Source: Oscillospiraceae bacterium | Lineage (GTDB): Bacteria; Bacillota; Clostridia; Oscillospirales; Ruminococcaceae | DNA length: 59,444 bases | Assembly (NCBI GenBank): GCA_016296505.1 | Contig: JAEDJD010000012.1 | Location: forward strand, 1 to 59,444 | Reading direction: 5' to 3' | In this document: positions 43,954 to 52,796 of the stretch, in pieces | How the letters are laid out: each line of letters begins with the position of its first letter | Position numbering within the stretch: the stretch's first letter is position 1 | Notes under the pieces: generated by a model | What the model was told of the DNA's origin: nothing | Database searches by the model: none | What the model saw: the letters and a program-made list of their open reading frames with translations, nothing else | Position numbers and translations under genes: made by a program

Positions 43954-44685
43954 ATGGATATCGAGCAAAAGCTGACGCATCAGGCGTTCCTAAACCGTGA
44001 ACTCAGTATCTCACATTTGGCATATGAACGGGAAAATGCTTTTTTTAATAGTATACAGCAGGGAAATGTTGCCGAAATGCAGCGGCTTTATGCGCCGCTC
44101 GGCACATCCAATATGGGCAGACTCAGCGAAGATTCGCTGCGGAATTTACAGTATCATCTGATCATTACTGTAGCGCTGATTACGCGTTCCTGTATAGAAG
44201 GCGGCATGGAGATGGAGGAGGCTTATAATCTAAGCGATATTTATATCCGTGCGATTGACAAGTGCGCCTCAGAAGATGAAATCAATATGCTGCATAGCGA
44301 ACTTGTGTTGGATTATGCGCAGCGAATGCATATTATTCGGAAACAGAACCGCTATCCGAAGGCCATTGCCATTGTCGTAGATTATATCTATGACAATCTG
44401 CATACAAGGCTGACGCTTGCAGAGCTTGCAAATGTTGCAGGGCTGTCCGTACCGTATCTGTCCAAGCTTTTCCGCAAGGAGGTTGGCGTCACGGTCTCGG
44501 AATATATCAAGCGCAAACGCATTGAAACTGCGGAAAATATGCTGCGGTATTCTGATTTTTCCTGTTTAGCGATTTCGGATTACCTTTGTTTTTCTTCAGA
44601 GAGCCATTTCATCCAAGTGTTTCGCACATATACAGGCTATACGCCGAAACGCTATCGGGAAGCGTTTTTCCGGATCCGGCGGTAA
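43954..44685 (+). CDS. AraC-family transcriptional regulator
   Basis: 243 residues from ATG 43954, just after the promoter at 43907-43935; a weak GGGGTG site is upstream. The C-terminal ~100 residues hold the two HTH motifs: LTLAELANVAGLSVPYLSKLF and then SCLAISDYLCFSSESHFIQVF, each cited here to its first 20 residues, ending in YTGYTPKRYR. The N-terminal ~130 residues are helical and not a recognisable cupin, so the ligand is unknown. Divergent from the lichenase, with which it shares a 171-bp control region. Regulation of that gene is a natural guess. Confidence 0.85.
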   Translation: MDIEQKLTHQAFLNRELSISHLAYERENAFFNSIQQGNVAEMQRLYAPLGTSNMGRLSEDSLRNLQYHLIITVALITRSCIEGGMEMEEAYNLSDIYIRAIDKCASEDEINMLHSELVLDYAQRMHIIRKQNRYPKAIAIVVDYIYDNLHTRLTLAELANVAGLSVPYLSKLFRKEVGVTVSEYIKRKRIETAENMLRYSDFSCLAISDYLCFSSESHFIQVFRTYTGYTPKRYREAFFRIRR

Positions 44686-44691
44686 GTCGGC

Positions 44692-44720
44692 TTGACATTG
44701 CCTTGCGGATATGTTATAAT
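44692..44720 (+). promoter_or_regulatory. Promoter of the UDP-sugar pyrophosphorylase gene
   Basis: Consensus -35 TTGACA (44692-44697), 17-bp spacer, consensus -10 TATAAT (44715-44720). Confidence 0.88.
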
Positions 44721-44778
44721 CATAATATCGTTTCACATACCGTCATCATGCCAACAAATATGGCAAAAGGAGTAATCA

Positions 44779-46023
44779 ATGACGCAAAAACAAGAGAATT
44801 ATGAAGCAATGAAGCAGCGAATCTGCGAACGTCTTGCTGCTCTTGGTCAGTCGCATATCATTCAGCATCTTGAGCAGTTGGACGCAGCAGAACAGGCGGC
44901 AATGCTTCGGCAGATCGACGCGCTTGATTTCAGCGTTCTTGATCCGGAATGCGCAGATGAGAAGCGCGGTATGTTTGCACCGCTTTACGCGACCACATTG
45001 GAAGAAATTGATCAGAATCGTTCTCGGTTTACGGAAGTTGGTCTGGACGCAATTCGCTCTGGAAAGGTCGGTGCAGTGCTGCTCAGCGGTGGACAGGGTA
45101 CCAGACTTGGCTGCACGCACGCAAAGGGTATGGTCAACATCGGAATCAGCAGGGAATTGTTTATCTTTGAATGCTTGATCCAGAATTTGAAGCGCGTGAC
45201 CGATCAGGCAGGCGTTTATGTGCCGTTCTTCATTATGACAAGCGCGGCGAACCATGATGAAACCGTGAATTTCTTTGAGGAAAAGAATTATTTTGGCTAT
45301 AGCAAAGCGCATATCCGTTTTTTTCAGCAGGAGCAGCTTCCGACGGTTGATACGAATGGAAAACTGATGCTTTCTGAACCCGGCGTGATTTCGACCGCGC
45401 CCAATGGGAACGGCGGTTGGTATGCGTCTATGGAGAATACTGGAATTCTGCGTGAACTGCGAAACAGTCAGATTGAATGGCTGAATGTATTTGCTGTTGA
45501 CAATGTATTACAGTCGATTGCCGATCCTTGCTTTATTGGCGCGGTGATAGAATCCGGCAGCGTATCCGGTGCAAAGGTCGTTGCAAAGACTTCGCCCGAT
45601 GAGAAGGTCGGCGTGCTCTGTCTGGAAAACGGCAGACCCTCGATTGTGGAGTATTATGAAATGACGGAGGAAATGCGGACGCGTCATGAGCCGGACGGTA
45701 CGCTCTCCTATCGGTTCGGCGTGATTCTGAATTATCTATTCCGTACCGATCAGCTTGAAAAAACATTGTCCTATAAGCTGCCGCTGCATAAGGCGTTAAA
45801 ACAAATTCGCTATATGGACGAAGAAGGCAGGATTGTCGATCCGGAGCAGCCGAACGCCTATAAGTTTGAAACGCTTGCACTCGATCTGGTCAAGCTGCAG
45901 CCCAATTGCCTTGCCTACGAGGTCGCGCGTGAAAAGGAATTTGCGCCGATCAAAAATAAAAAAGGTGATGATTCTGTTGATACGGCGCGGGAATTGCTCC
46001 GCCGCAACGGAATTGTGCTCTGA
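44779..46023 (+). CDS. UTP-dependent sugar-1-phosphate uridylyltransferase (UDPGP family)
   Basis: A 414-residue member of the UDPGP family, which includes eukaryotic UAP1-type UDP-GlcNAc pyrophosphorylases. It transfers UMP from UTP to a sugar-1-phosphate. The nucleotide loop LSGGQGTRLG is at 102-111, followed by AKGMVNIG. Further family motifs are PNGNGGWY and NVFAVDN. It is unrelated to the GalU/GlmU type, and the substrate (GlcNAc-1-P, GalNAc-1-P or Gal-1-P) cannot be told from sequence. The next gene is an N-acetylhexosamine kinase, which favours amino sugars. An AAAAGGAG site precedes the ATG. Confidence 0.87.
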   Translation: MTQKQENYEAMKQRICERLAALGQSHIIQHLEQLDAAEQAAMLRQIDALDFSVLDPECADEKRGMFAPLYATTLEEIDQNRSRFTEVGLDAIRSGKVGAVLLSGGQGTRLGCTHAKGMVNIGISRELFIFECLIQNLKRVTDQAGVYVPFFIMTSAANHDETVNFFEEKNYFGYSKAHIRFFQQEQLPTVDTNGKLMLSEPGVISTAPNGNGGWYASMENTGILRELRNSQIEWLNVFAVDNVLQSIADPCFIGAVIESGSVSGAKVVAKTSPDEKVGVLCLENGRPSIVEYYEMTEEMRTRHEPDGTLSYRFGVILNYLFRTDQLEKTLSYKLPLHKALKQIRYMDEEGRIVDPEQPNAYKFETLALDLVKLQPNCLAYEVAREKEFAPIKNKKGDDSVDTARELLRRNGIVL

Positions 46024-46033
46024 ATTGCCAAGC

Positions 46034-46065
46034 GACTGCGTGCTGGAATGGTGCGCAGTCTTTTT
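46034..46065 (+). terminator. Terminator after the pyrophosphorylase gene
   Basis: 7-bp arms (46034-46040 and 46054-46060) and five T's (46061-46065). The kinase gene downstream has its own promoter. Confidence 0.7.
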
Positions 46066-46121
46066 CTATCCAAAAACTGTCTGCTTTTGTTCCGGTAAAA
46101 TATGCGCATTCCTGAAAAGAC

Positions 46122-46151
46122 TTGACAAAACGCCTTATTTCATGATATACT
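46122..46151 (+). promoter_or_regulatory. Promoter of the hexosamine kinase gene
   Basis: Consensus -35 TTGACA (46122-46127), 18-bp spacer, -10 TATACT (46146-46151). It leaves a ~100-base leader. Confidence 0.75.
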
Positions 46152-46259
46152 AGCTTTTGAGAGTATCCGTTTGGTTATTGCGATTTCTGCCCGATTCGGC
46201 ATGGAGCATTCCGGATGTGCATACTCTTTATCATTATCATGAGTTGTGGAGAATCTGAT

Positions 46260-47345
46260 ATGTTAGAAACAATCCAGAAGATCGGTGCGGCATTCCGGCT
46301 GCCCGGTGCGTTTGACGCTTTTGAAACCATTACGAACGGCAATATCAATGCGACGTTCAAGGTCACATATAACGATGCGGACGGCAAACCGAAGTCCTAT
46401 ATTTTTCAGCGAATCAATACGGTTGTATTCAGCAATCCCGTGCAGATCATGCAGAATATAGACTTGGTTACAACACATATCCGGAAAAAGAATCCGGACG
46501 GTGTGACGCTGCATTTCCATCATACCGCGGATGGCAAAAACTATTTGTTTGACGACGCGGATAATTTCTGGCGTGTTATGAACTATGTGGATTCCATTAC
46601 GTTCAATACCTGCGATGATCTGGCAGTGATTGAGGCGACCGGAAAGGCGTTTGGCGATTTTCAGAATCAGCTCAGCGATTTTGACGGCGCACAGCTTTTC
46701 GAGACGATTCCGGATTTTCATAATACGAAAAAGCGTCTGGATACGCTTTTTGTACATATCGCTGAGGATCCCTGCGGTCGTGCAGCCGCGGTGCAGGACG
46801 AGATTTCTTTCCTGACCGAGGTGCGCGAGAAGGCGGCTGCTCTTTCTGTTCGTTTCGCAAACGGAGAATTTCCGGTTCGCGTTACGCATAATGATACCAA
46901 ATCCAATAATGTTCTGTTTGATAAAGAAACGAAAATGCCCCTTGTGGTCATTGATCTGGACACGGTAATGCCGGGTATGGCAATGTATGATTTTGCAGAC
47001 GCCGTTCGCTTTATCGCCAATACTGCCGCTGAAGATGAACCGGATATCAGCAAAGTCAGCTTCGATACGGAGAAATTCCGCGCATTCTGCAAGGGCTTTC
47101 TCGGCGCTGTTGGACAGTCGCTGACGCAGGCAGAGCGCAGCAGTCTTGTGCTGGCAGCCTTTTCGATTACGATTGAGCTTGCTTCGCGGTTTTTGGATGA
47201 TTATCTCACCGGAGATCAGTATTTTAAGATCAGTTATCCGCAGCATAATTTCGATCGCACGAGATGTCAGCTTGCGCTTGCAAAGGATATTCTTCGCAAG
47301 CAGGATGCGCTGGAGCAAATCGTTTCGGAACCCTCTGTAGGCTGA
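46260..47345 (+). CDS. N-acetylhexosamine 1-kinase-like phosphotransferase
   Basis: 361 residues of the aminoglycoside phosphotransferase fold. Motif HND at 210-212 with downstream Asn (catalytic loop THNDTKSNNVLFD) and the metal-binding VIDLDTVMPG (D232 region). Overall layout (ITNGNINATFKV near the start, FQRIN, NYVDSITF) is that of NahK/LnpB, which phosphorylates GlcNAc or GalNAc at C1. The start at 46260 has GGAG 8 bases upstream. It lies between a UDPGP-type pyrophosphorylase and a sugar-nucleotide dehydratase. Substrate not proven. Confidence 0.83.
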   Translation: MLETIQKIGAAFRLPGAFDAFETITNGNINATFKVTYNDADGKPKSYIFQRINTVVFSNPVQIMQNIDLVTTHIRKKNPDGVTLHFHHTADGKNYLFDDADNFWRVMNYVDSITFNTCDDLAVIEATGKAFGDFQNQLSDFDGAQLFETIPDFHNTKKRLDTLFVHIAEDPCGRAAAVQDEISFLTEVREKAAALSVRFANGEFPVRVTHNDTKSNNVLFDKETKMPLVVIDLDTVMPGMAMYDFADAVRFIANTAAEDEPDISKVSFDTEKFRAFCKGFLGAVGQSLTQAERSSLVLAAFSITIELASRFLDDYLTGDQYFKISYPQHNFDRTRCQLALAKDILRKQDALEQIVSEPSVG

Positions 47346-47357
47346 GTCGTTGAAGTC

Positions 47358-47501
47358 TCCGGAACAGTTGGAAAACAGATATTCTGTTGCTTTCTGTTCC
47401 GGATGACTTCCGATATTTGGTGACGCCCCTCGCTCACTGCATTGACACAACGGATTATGGCAAGACGCCTTGATCCGCTGTGTGAGCGTAGTGAGATGAG
47501 G
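47358..47501 (+). promoter_or_regulatory. Two strong hairpins in the leader of the dehydratase gene
   Basis: The 194-bp gap before 47540 holds two structures. Hairpin 1 has 10-bp perfect arms (47358-47367 and 47394-47403). Hairpin 2 is longer and imperfect (47428-47457 with 47471-47501); about 19 of 25 core positions pair by Watson-Crick and three more as G-U. Neither is followed by a T-run, so they are not simple terminators. I see no promoter in the gap. Confidence 0.6.
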
Positions 47502-47539
47502 CTTGGGGAATTGAAGAGTCAAAAGAAAGGTTTTTCGTT

Positions 47540-49525
47540 ATGAAAATAAAGCTCAAAGAATATGCCGGTATGTTTACGCACCGGAAAATGCTGCTTGTAG
47601 TTGTAGACGCCTTCATTCTGGTAGTTGCTTCTTTGATTGCAAACTTTCTGCTTTCACTGTTTGAATGTGGGATTTCGACATCTGATCTGATTGTGCCGAT
47701 TGTCATGGGAACGATCTGCTGCTTTGCGTTTCTTTTTATCTGCGGCGCATATAGTAAAATGTGGCGTTATTTCCGTATTAAGGATTATCTTTCCTGTGTA
47801 TTTGGCGTTCTCTGCGGTCTTTCCGTTACCTGTCTGTTTGCTAAGATCCTTGAGCAGAAGATTCCGATTCCGTTTGTGATTGCGCATATGATAATCGCAA
47901 TCTTTGGAATCTGCTTGTTTCGGCTTTTATTCCGGACGGCTTTCATTGAGATTGCCGAGACATCGAAGAAGCTTGATAAATTGAAGCGTACTATGATTAT
48001 CGGCGGCGGTACTGCCGGCAGGATGCTGCTGACCGAAATCGAAAATGCCAGAAAATCGCCTTATGACGGCGATAAGGTATCTGCAAAGTATCTGCCCGTC
48101 TGCATTATTGACGACGATCCCAATAAGGTCGGTCAGAGTGTTATGGGGGTTGAAATTGTCGGTACGACAGCGGATATTGTTCATTTTGCAGAGGAAATGG
48201 GGATTGAACAGATCATTTTTGCCGTTCCGTCTGCGCCAGAAGATGAGCGTATGCGTGTGCTGGATATCTGTTCCGAAACAAAGCTTCCAATCAAAACAGT
48301 ACCGTTTATCGGCAACTTGATTTTTGATGAGAATAATCAGACTTCGCTGCTGAAACAGGTGCGCGATATCAAAGTTGAGGATCTGCTCGGCAGAGAACCG
48401 ATTAAATTCGATAATAACGATATCCGGAAGTTTATCAGCGGAAAGGTCTGCATGGTTACGGGCGGCGGCGGTTCAATCGGTTCAGAACTTGTCCGGCAGA
48501 TTGCGAAGTATAGTCCGAGCCAGATTATCATTGTTGATATTTATGAAAACAATGCCTACGAGATTCAACAGGAACTGTTGATGGAATATGGCAAGGGATT
48601 GAATCTTGTAACGCTGATTGCATCCGTTCGCGATTACTACCGCATCAACCAGATTTTTGAACGCTATAAGCCGCAGGTCGTATTCCATGCAGCAGCGCAT
48701 AAACACGTGCCGCTCATGGAGGTCTCTCCGATGGAGGCGATCAAGAACAATATTGTCGGTACGTTTAATGTTGCGTCGCTTGCGCAATTCCATCTTGTTG
48801 AGAAATTTGTCATGATTTCGACCGATAAGGCGGTAAACCCAACAAATGTTATGGGTGCGTCCAAGCGCTGCTGTGAGATGATCGTACAGTATCTTGCGCA
48901 GCAGGATGATACGACCAACCGTACAGAATTTGTCACAACCCGATTCGGTAATGTGCTTGGCTCAAACGGATCGGTGATTCCGCTGTTTAAGAAGCAGATC
49001 GAGCAGGGTAAGCCTGTGACTGTGACGCATCCGGATATCATTCGCTATTTTATGACGATTCCGGAAGCGGTCTCCCTTGTCATGGAGGCTGCGGCGATTG
49101 CGCATGGCGGCGAAATCTTTGTGCTGGATATGGGTAAGCCTGTTCGTATCGTTAAACTTGCAGAAAACTTGATTCGGATGTACGGCAAGGTGCCGTATGA
49201 GGATGTCGAGATCAAGTTTGTCGGTTTGCGCCCAGGCGAAAAAATCAAGGAGGAACTTCTCATGGATGAGGAGGGACTTCAGAAAACCGCGAATAAGCTC
49301 ATCTATATCGGTACACAGATCGAGATTGATACCGACACTTTTGCAGAACGTCTCCGAACGCTGCGCGACGCCGCAGAGAAGAATGAAGAGGCGGTTGCAG
49401 TATCTGCGCTGCATGATATGGTTCCGACCTTTATCACGCCGGATGAGTTCAATAAAATGGAACTCCTGAAAAAACAGAAATCGCAGGAAAATCATGCTGA
49501 GACTGAGAAAAATCCCGTATCATAA
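47540..49525 (+). CDS. Membrane-bound UDP-sugar dehydratase/epimerase (CapD/PglF/WbpM type)
   Basis: 661 residues. Four membrane helices at ~16-135, then a CoA-binding-like Rossmann domain (MIIGGGTAG near 152) and the catalytic short-chain dehydrogenase domain (GGGGSIG at 307-313; MISTDKAVNPTNVMGASKR near 430). Relatives are UDP-GlcNAc 4,6-dehydratases that begin synthesis of bacillosamine, QuiNAc or FucNAc for glycoproteins and surface polysaccharides. The catalytic Tyr of classical dehydratases is replaced by Met in this VMGASK motif, as in other 4,6-dehydratases of this group. The leader has two hairpins. Confidence 0.88.
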   Translation: MKIKLKEYAGMFTHRKMLLVVVDAFILVVASLIANFLLSLFECGISTSDLIVPIVMGTICCFAFLFICGAYSKMWRYFRIKDYLSCVFGVLCGLSVTCLFAKILEQKIPIPFVIAHMIIAIFGICLFRLLFRTAFIEIAETSKKLDKLKRTMIIGGGTAGRMLLTEIENARKSPYDGDKVSAKYLPVCIIDDDPNKVGQSVMGVEIVGTTADIVHFAEEMGIEQIIFAVPSAPEDERMRVLDICSETKLPIKTVPFIGNLIFDENNQTSLLKQVRDIKVEDLLGREPIKFDNNDIRKFISGKVCMVTGGGGSIGSELVRQIAKYSPSQIIIVDIYENNAYEIQQELLMEYGKGLNLVTLIASVRDYYRINQIFERYKPQVVFHAAAHKHVPLMEVSPMEAIKNNIVGTFNVASLAQFHLVEKFVMISTDKAVNPTNVMGASKRCCEMIVQYLAQQDDTTNRTEFVTTRFGNVLGSNGSVIPLFKKQIEQGKPVTVTHPDIIRYFMTIPEAVSLVMEAAAIAHGGEIFVLDMGKPVRIVKLAENLIRMYGKVPYEDVEIKFVGLRPGEKIKEELLMDEEGLQKTANKLIYIGTQIEIDTDTFAERLRTLRDAAEKNEEAVAVSALHDMVPTFITPDEFNKMELLKKQKSQENHAETEKNPVS

Positions 49526-49528
49526 TAT

Positions 49529-49567
49529 AAAGCACCGGAGATGTGTGAGCGTCTTCGGTGCTTTGTT
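49529..49567. terminator. Terminator after the dehydratase gene
   Basis: 13-bp arms with one G-U pair (49529-49541 and 49552-49564), starting AAAGCACCG, with TTTGTTT following. Confidence 0.8.
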
Positions 49568-49662
49568 TATCCCATCAGATGCAGTTGCACCGCAGTATTG
49601 CTATAGAATAATAAATTAACTAAATTGCACAAAAATATCCCGATCATGTTAATATTTTCCAC

Positions 49663-49691
49663 TTGCATTTTCTATTGAAATATGGTATAAT
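49663..49691 (+). promoter_or_regulatory. Promoter of rsmE
   Basis: -35 TTGCAT (49663-49668), 17-bp spacer, extended -10 TGgTATAAT (49683-49691). Confidence 0.75.
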
Positions 49692-49722
49692 ATAATGAAT
49701 TATGCAAAAGGAGCGCCTGATT

Positions 49723-50445
49723 ATGCCGAAATTCTTTGAGGATTCTTTTTCGCCGGAGCATCCAGTTTTGCGTGATGCGCATTTGCGACATATTGGTTTT
49801 TCTCTGCGGATGCGTCCGCAAGAGCAGCTTACGGTCTGCTCCTGTGGGATTGATTATGTCTGCGAGATCGAGGAAATTACACAGGATGCGGTGTATCTGC
49901 ATATTCTGTCCTCTGCACCGTGCTGCGCGGAGCCGACAATTTCTGTGACGCTCTTTCAGGCTCTGCCGAAATCGGATAAGTTTGAACAGATTATTCAGAA
50001 AACCATTGAGCTTGGTGTGACGGAAATTGTTCCCGTGTTGACGCGCAGATGCGTCTCGCGGATGAGCAGCGGCGATTTTCAGAAGAAATTGCCGCGATAT
50101 CAGAAAATTGCGCAGGCAGCAGCACAGCAATCCGGCAGAGGGATGATTCCGGTCGTTGCACCGCTGCATACGCTGGAAATGGCGGCGCAGCGAATGCGTG
50201 CATTGGAAGTTCCGCTTGTTCTGTATGAGGGAGAAGGCGGCGTGTCCTTTTCAGAAGTGCGCAGCGACGCGAAATCCTATGGAATTTGCATCGGCAGCGA
50301 GGGCGGCTTTGACCCGGAGGAAATTGCTCTGCTCCGGAATCAGGGCGTGCAGCCAGTGTGGCTCGGAAAGCGAATTCTTCGGTGTGAAACGGCACCGCTG
50401 ACGGCAATGTCTGTTCTGATGTTCCGCACGGGCAATCTGAACTGA
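49723..50445 (+). CDS. rsmE: 16S rRNA (uracil1498-N3)-methyltransferase
   Basis: SPOUT-class methyltransferase that makes m3U1498 in 16S rRNA; 240 residues. It starts MPKFFEDSF at 49723, 9 bases after AAAAGGAG; the ATG at 49702 lies before that ribosome site. C-terminal knot motifs IGSEGGFDPEEI and LGKRILRCETAPL are diagnostic. Confidence 0.95.
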   Translation: MPKFFEDSFSPEHPVLRDAHLRHIGFSLRMRPQEQLTVCSCGIDYVCEIEEITQDAVYLHILSSAPCCAEPTISVTLFQALPKSDKFEQIIQKTIELGVTEIVPVLTRRCVSRMSSGDFQKKLPRYQKIAQAAAQQSGRGMIPVVAPLHTLEMAAQRMRALEVPLVLYEGEGGVSFSEVRSDAKSYGICIGSEGGFDPEEIALLRNQGVQPVWLGKRILRCETAPLTAMSVLMFRTGNLN

Positions 50446-50488
50446 TAGATAGTCGATATATAATCAGAGAAACGGGGGTGAAGCCTGC

Positions 50489-51202
50489 TTGATCTATGTG
50501 ATGAGTGATATTCACGGATGCCATACGCTGTTCCGGCGTATGATTCAGAAAATAGATTTTACAGACGCAGACGATCTCTACATACTCGGCGACTTTATTG
50601 ATCGCGGTGATACGCCGATTCCATTGCTGTTGGATTGCATGGAGCGAATCAACGTCTATCCTCTGCTCGGCAATCATGAGGTAATCATGATGCAATGCTT
50701 GTGCGGGCTTCCGAATGAGGCGACGCCGGATACTGTGACAGAGTATTATACGCCGGAAGGGCTTGAATTCTATAACGCATGGATGCAGAACGGCGGCTCA
50801 ATTACCATGACGCAGTTCCTTGGACTTCCACCGAAAAAGCGTGAAGAACTGCTTGCGTATCTGCGTGAATTCCGTGCTTACGAGGAACTGACGATGCCGG
50901 ATGGACGGCGCTTTGTCCTGACGCACAGCGGTATTGAGGGTTTTGATCCAGCTATCCCGCTTTCGGAGTATTCGCTCGACGCACTGATCAATGCGCGTCC
51001 GGAGCAAGGCGATCGCTTCTATGACGATCGGACGCTGGTTTTCGGACATACTCCGACGCTGACTTACCCACAAATGCAAGGCAGAGCCGAAGTGCTGTTT
51101 GAGGATACCTATATCAATATTGACTGCGGCGCCGTATTTCATGAGGCAGGCGGAAAGCTTGCCTGTCTGCGGCTGGACGATATGAAAGTGTTTTATGTAT
51201 GA
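50489..51202 (+). CDS. Metallophosphatase of the Ser/Thr phosphatase (PrpE/ApaH-like) group
   Basis: 237 residues from a TTG start (50489) with CGGGGGTGA upstream. Binuclear-metal motifs are in order: SDIHG (6-10), GDFIDRGD, GNHE, LTHSG and FGHTP. The full set is present, so it should be active as a protein or nucleotide phosphatase; the substrate cannot be told. The stop overlaps the mnmM start by 4 bp. Confidence 0.88.
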   Translation: MIYVMSDIHGCHTLFRRMIQKIDFTDADDLYILGDFIDRGDTPIPLLLDCMERINVYPLLGNHEVIMMQCLCGLPNEATPDTVTEYYTPEGLEFYNAWMQNGGSITMTQFLGLPPKKREELLAYLREFRAYEELTMPDGRRFVLTHSGIEGFDPAIPLSEYSLDALINARPEQGDRFYDDRTLVFGHTPTLTYPQMQGRAEVLFEDTYINIDCGAVFHEAGGKLACLRLDDMKVFYV

Positions 51203-51789
51203 ATCAAGAGAAAAAATGTCCCAAACGCCAGCTCGGTGTGCTTGATCTTGCACATCAGTTTTTGCGTGCGAACGTCCGGCAGGGCGATATCGTGATTGAC
51301 GCGACCTGCGGCAGAGGGAACGATACCAAGCTGCTTTGCGAGTTGACGGGCGAATCCGGCAGAGTGATCGGCTTCGATATCCAGCAGGACGCGATTGATT
51401 CTGCGACGAAACTGCTTGCAGAACATGGGCTTCGAGCCGAGTTGTATCTCGACAGCCATGCAAATATGGAGCAGTATGCCGAGCCGGAATCGGTTTCCTG
51501 TATTGTATTCAATTTCGGATGGCTGCCGCGCGGCAGTCACGAAATTTTTACGCGTGCTGATTCGAGTATTGCGGCATTGGAGGCAGGGTTGCGGTTGCTG
51601 AAGCCGGAGGGCTGGCTGGTGCTGTGTATCTATTACGGCGGCGTAAACGGCTTTTCCGAGCGTGACGCGCTGACGGCGTATCTGTCAGAATTGGAGAGCC
51701 GCTATTATACCGTTTTGCAATGCAGCTTTCCCAATCGAACGGGTTGTCCGCCGTTTGTGGTATTTGTGAAAAAGGAGATTGTCGAATGA
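51199..51789 (+). CDS. mnmM: tRNA (mnm5s2U34)-methyltransferase MnmM
   Basis: A class I SAM methyltransferase of the YtqB/MnmM family, 196 residues. It methylates 5-aminomethyl-2-thiouridine at the wobble base in bacteria lacking MnmC. SAM motif IDATCGRGND and the family's NFGWLPRGSH (NxGYLPGG in others). Overlaps the phosphatase (4 bp) and the downstream small gene (4 bp). Confidence 0.88.
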   Translation: MNQEKKCPKRQLGVLDLAHQFLRANVRQGDIVIDATCGRGNDTKLLCELTGESGRVIGFDIQQDAIDSATKLLAEHGLRAELYLDSHANMEQYAEPESVSCIVFNFGWLPRGSHEIFTRADSSIAALEAGLRLLKPEGWLVLCIYYGGVNGFSERDALTAYLSELESRYYTVLQCSFPNRTGCPPFVVFVKKEIVE

Positions 51790-52076
51790 GCCGAATCATG
51801 CCGCTGCTTTGTTTGGCTGCGGAAACCGATGAAAAGGTTAATATTACACCGATTCTTTTACGTTTTATGGGGAAATTCTTTTTGATTTTCGCAGTCGTAG
51901 CGGTGATCGCCGTCCTGACGCCGTGGCTTGCCAAAAAGGTAGACGCTTTCCGCGAAGCGCATAGTAAGCCTGCCGTACCGGACGATCCGCGCTGCAAAGC
52001 TGTTCGCGGACCGTATGATATGCCGGAGCCAAAGCAGGAAAACACCGAGGAAACAACAGAGAATCATCCTGAATGA
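51786..52076 (+). CDS. Small single-pass membrane protein
   Basis: 96 residues starting at the ATGA overlap with mnmM. A short N-terminal stretch, one membrane segment (about 30-50, FFLIFAVVAVIAVLTPWLA), then a hydrophilic, Glu/Pro-rich tail. No known domain. Translational coupling to mnmM supports that it is expressed. Confidence 0.65.
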   Translation: MSRIMPLLCLAAETDEKVNITPILLRFMGKFFLIFAVVAVIAVLTPWLAKKVDAFREAHSKPAVPDDPRCKAVRGPYDMPEPKQENTEETTENHPE

Positions 52077-52084
52077 TAAAATAT

Positions 52085-52130
52085 AAAGCACCGTGAAATC
52101 AATCCAGCAATGTTGATTTCACGGTGCTTT
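52085..52130. terminator. Bidirectional terminator between small membrane gene and comFC
   Basis: 18-bp perfect arms (52085-52102 and 52113-52130), starting AAAGCACCG, with T's following. The comFC stop codon (52121-52119) lies inside the right arm. Confidence 0.9.
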
Positions 52131-52796
52131 TTCGACTTTGTCGGTATGAATGCCCGCGCAGACAGCAGCAATATCGACGCGAGCAGCGCCCATTTCCAGA
52201 AGCAATGACGTACAGCGCCGCAGCGTTGCACCGGTTGTCAGGATATCGTCTACGAGCAGGATATGCTGATCGGAGAGATCGGCGTCAGTTCCGGAAAAAC
52301 GTTCGGCATATTTTGGACGTTCCGACGCCGGTAGATCATGCTGCCGAATGGTTCCGGCGTGTTCTTTGAGCAGATCGCCGCGTACAGGAAGATCAAGTTC
52401 TTTTGCAATACAGCGTGCCAGATATTCCGCATGGGCATAGCCTTGCCGTCGTCTGCGCTTGGCAGTGATCGGTACCCATGTGACAAGAGAGATATCATTT
52501 GTTTCAGCAAGCGATTCTGCAAGCAGCTTTGCGGAAAATATGCAAAAACCGCGTCTGCCGTTTTTCATTTCGAGTACGCCTGTACGGGCGGCGTCTTCAT
52601 AGGGAAACAGCACGGTTCCCTCCAGCCACGGATTCTCCGGATGCTGTTGCGCCCAATCCGAATAAGCGACGCGTTGCTGCAACAGCAGATTGATACAGGC
52701 TTCGCAAAGCAGCTGGTCATACGGAATGCGGTTGTCACAGCAGTCGCATCGGTTCGGATAGAGAATATCGAGCAGCAGCATTTGTACGCGGTTCAT
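52119..52796 (-). CDS. comFC: ComFC-type phosphoribosyltransferase-like protein
   Basis: 225 residues. N-terminal zinc-binding cysteines (C17, C20, C31, C34), then a PRTase fold with the PRPP loop LLVDDILTTGATL. ComFC is needed for DNA uptake in competent Firmicutes and is related to GntX. The start overlaps the recD2 stop by 4 bp. The last codons lie in the terminator stem. Confidence 0.88.
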   Translation of the reverse strand: MNRVQMLLLDILYPNRCDCCDNRIPYDQLLCEACINLLLQQRVAYSDWAQQHPENPWLEGTVLFPYEDAARTGVLEMKNGRRGFCIFSAKLLAESLAETNDISLVTWVPITAKRRRRQGYAHAEYLARCIAKELDLPVRGDLLKEHAGTIRQHDLPASERPKYAERFSGTDADLSDQHILLVDDILTTGATLRRCTSLLLEMGAARVDIAAVCAGIHTDKVEKAP

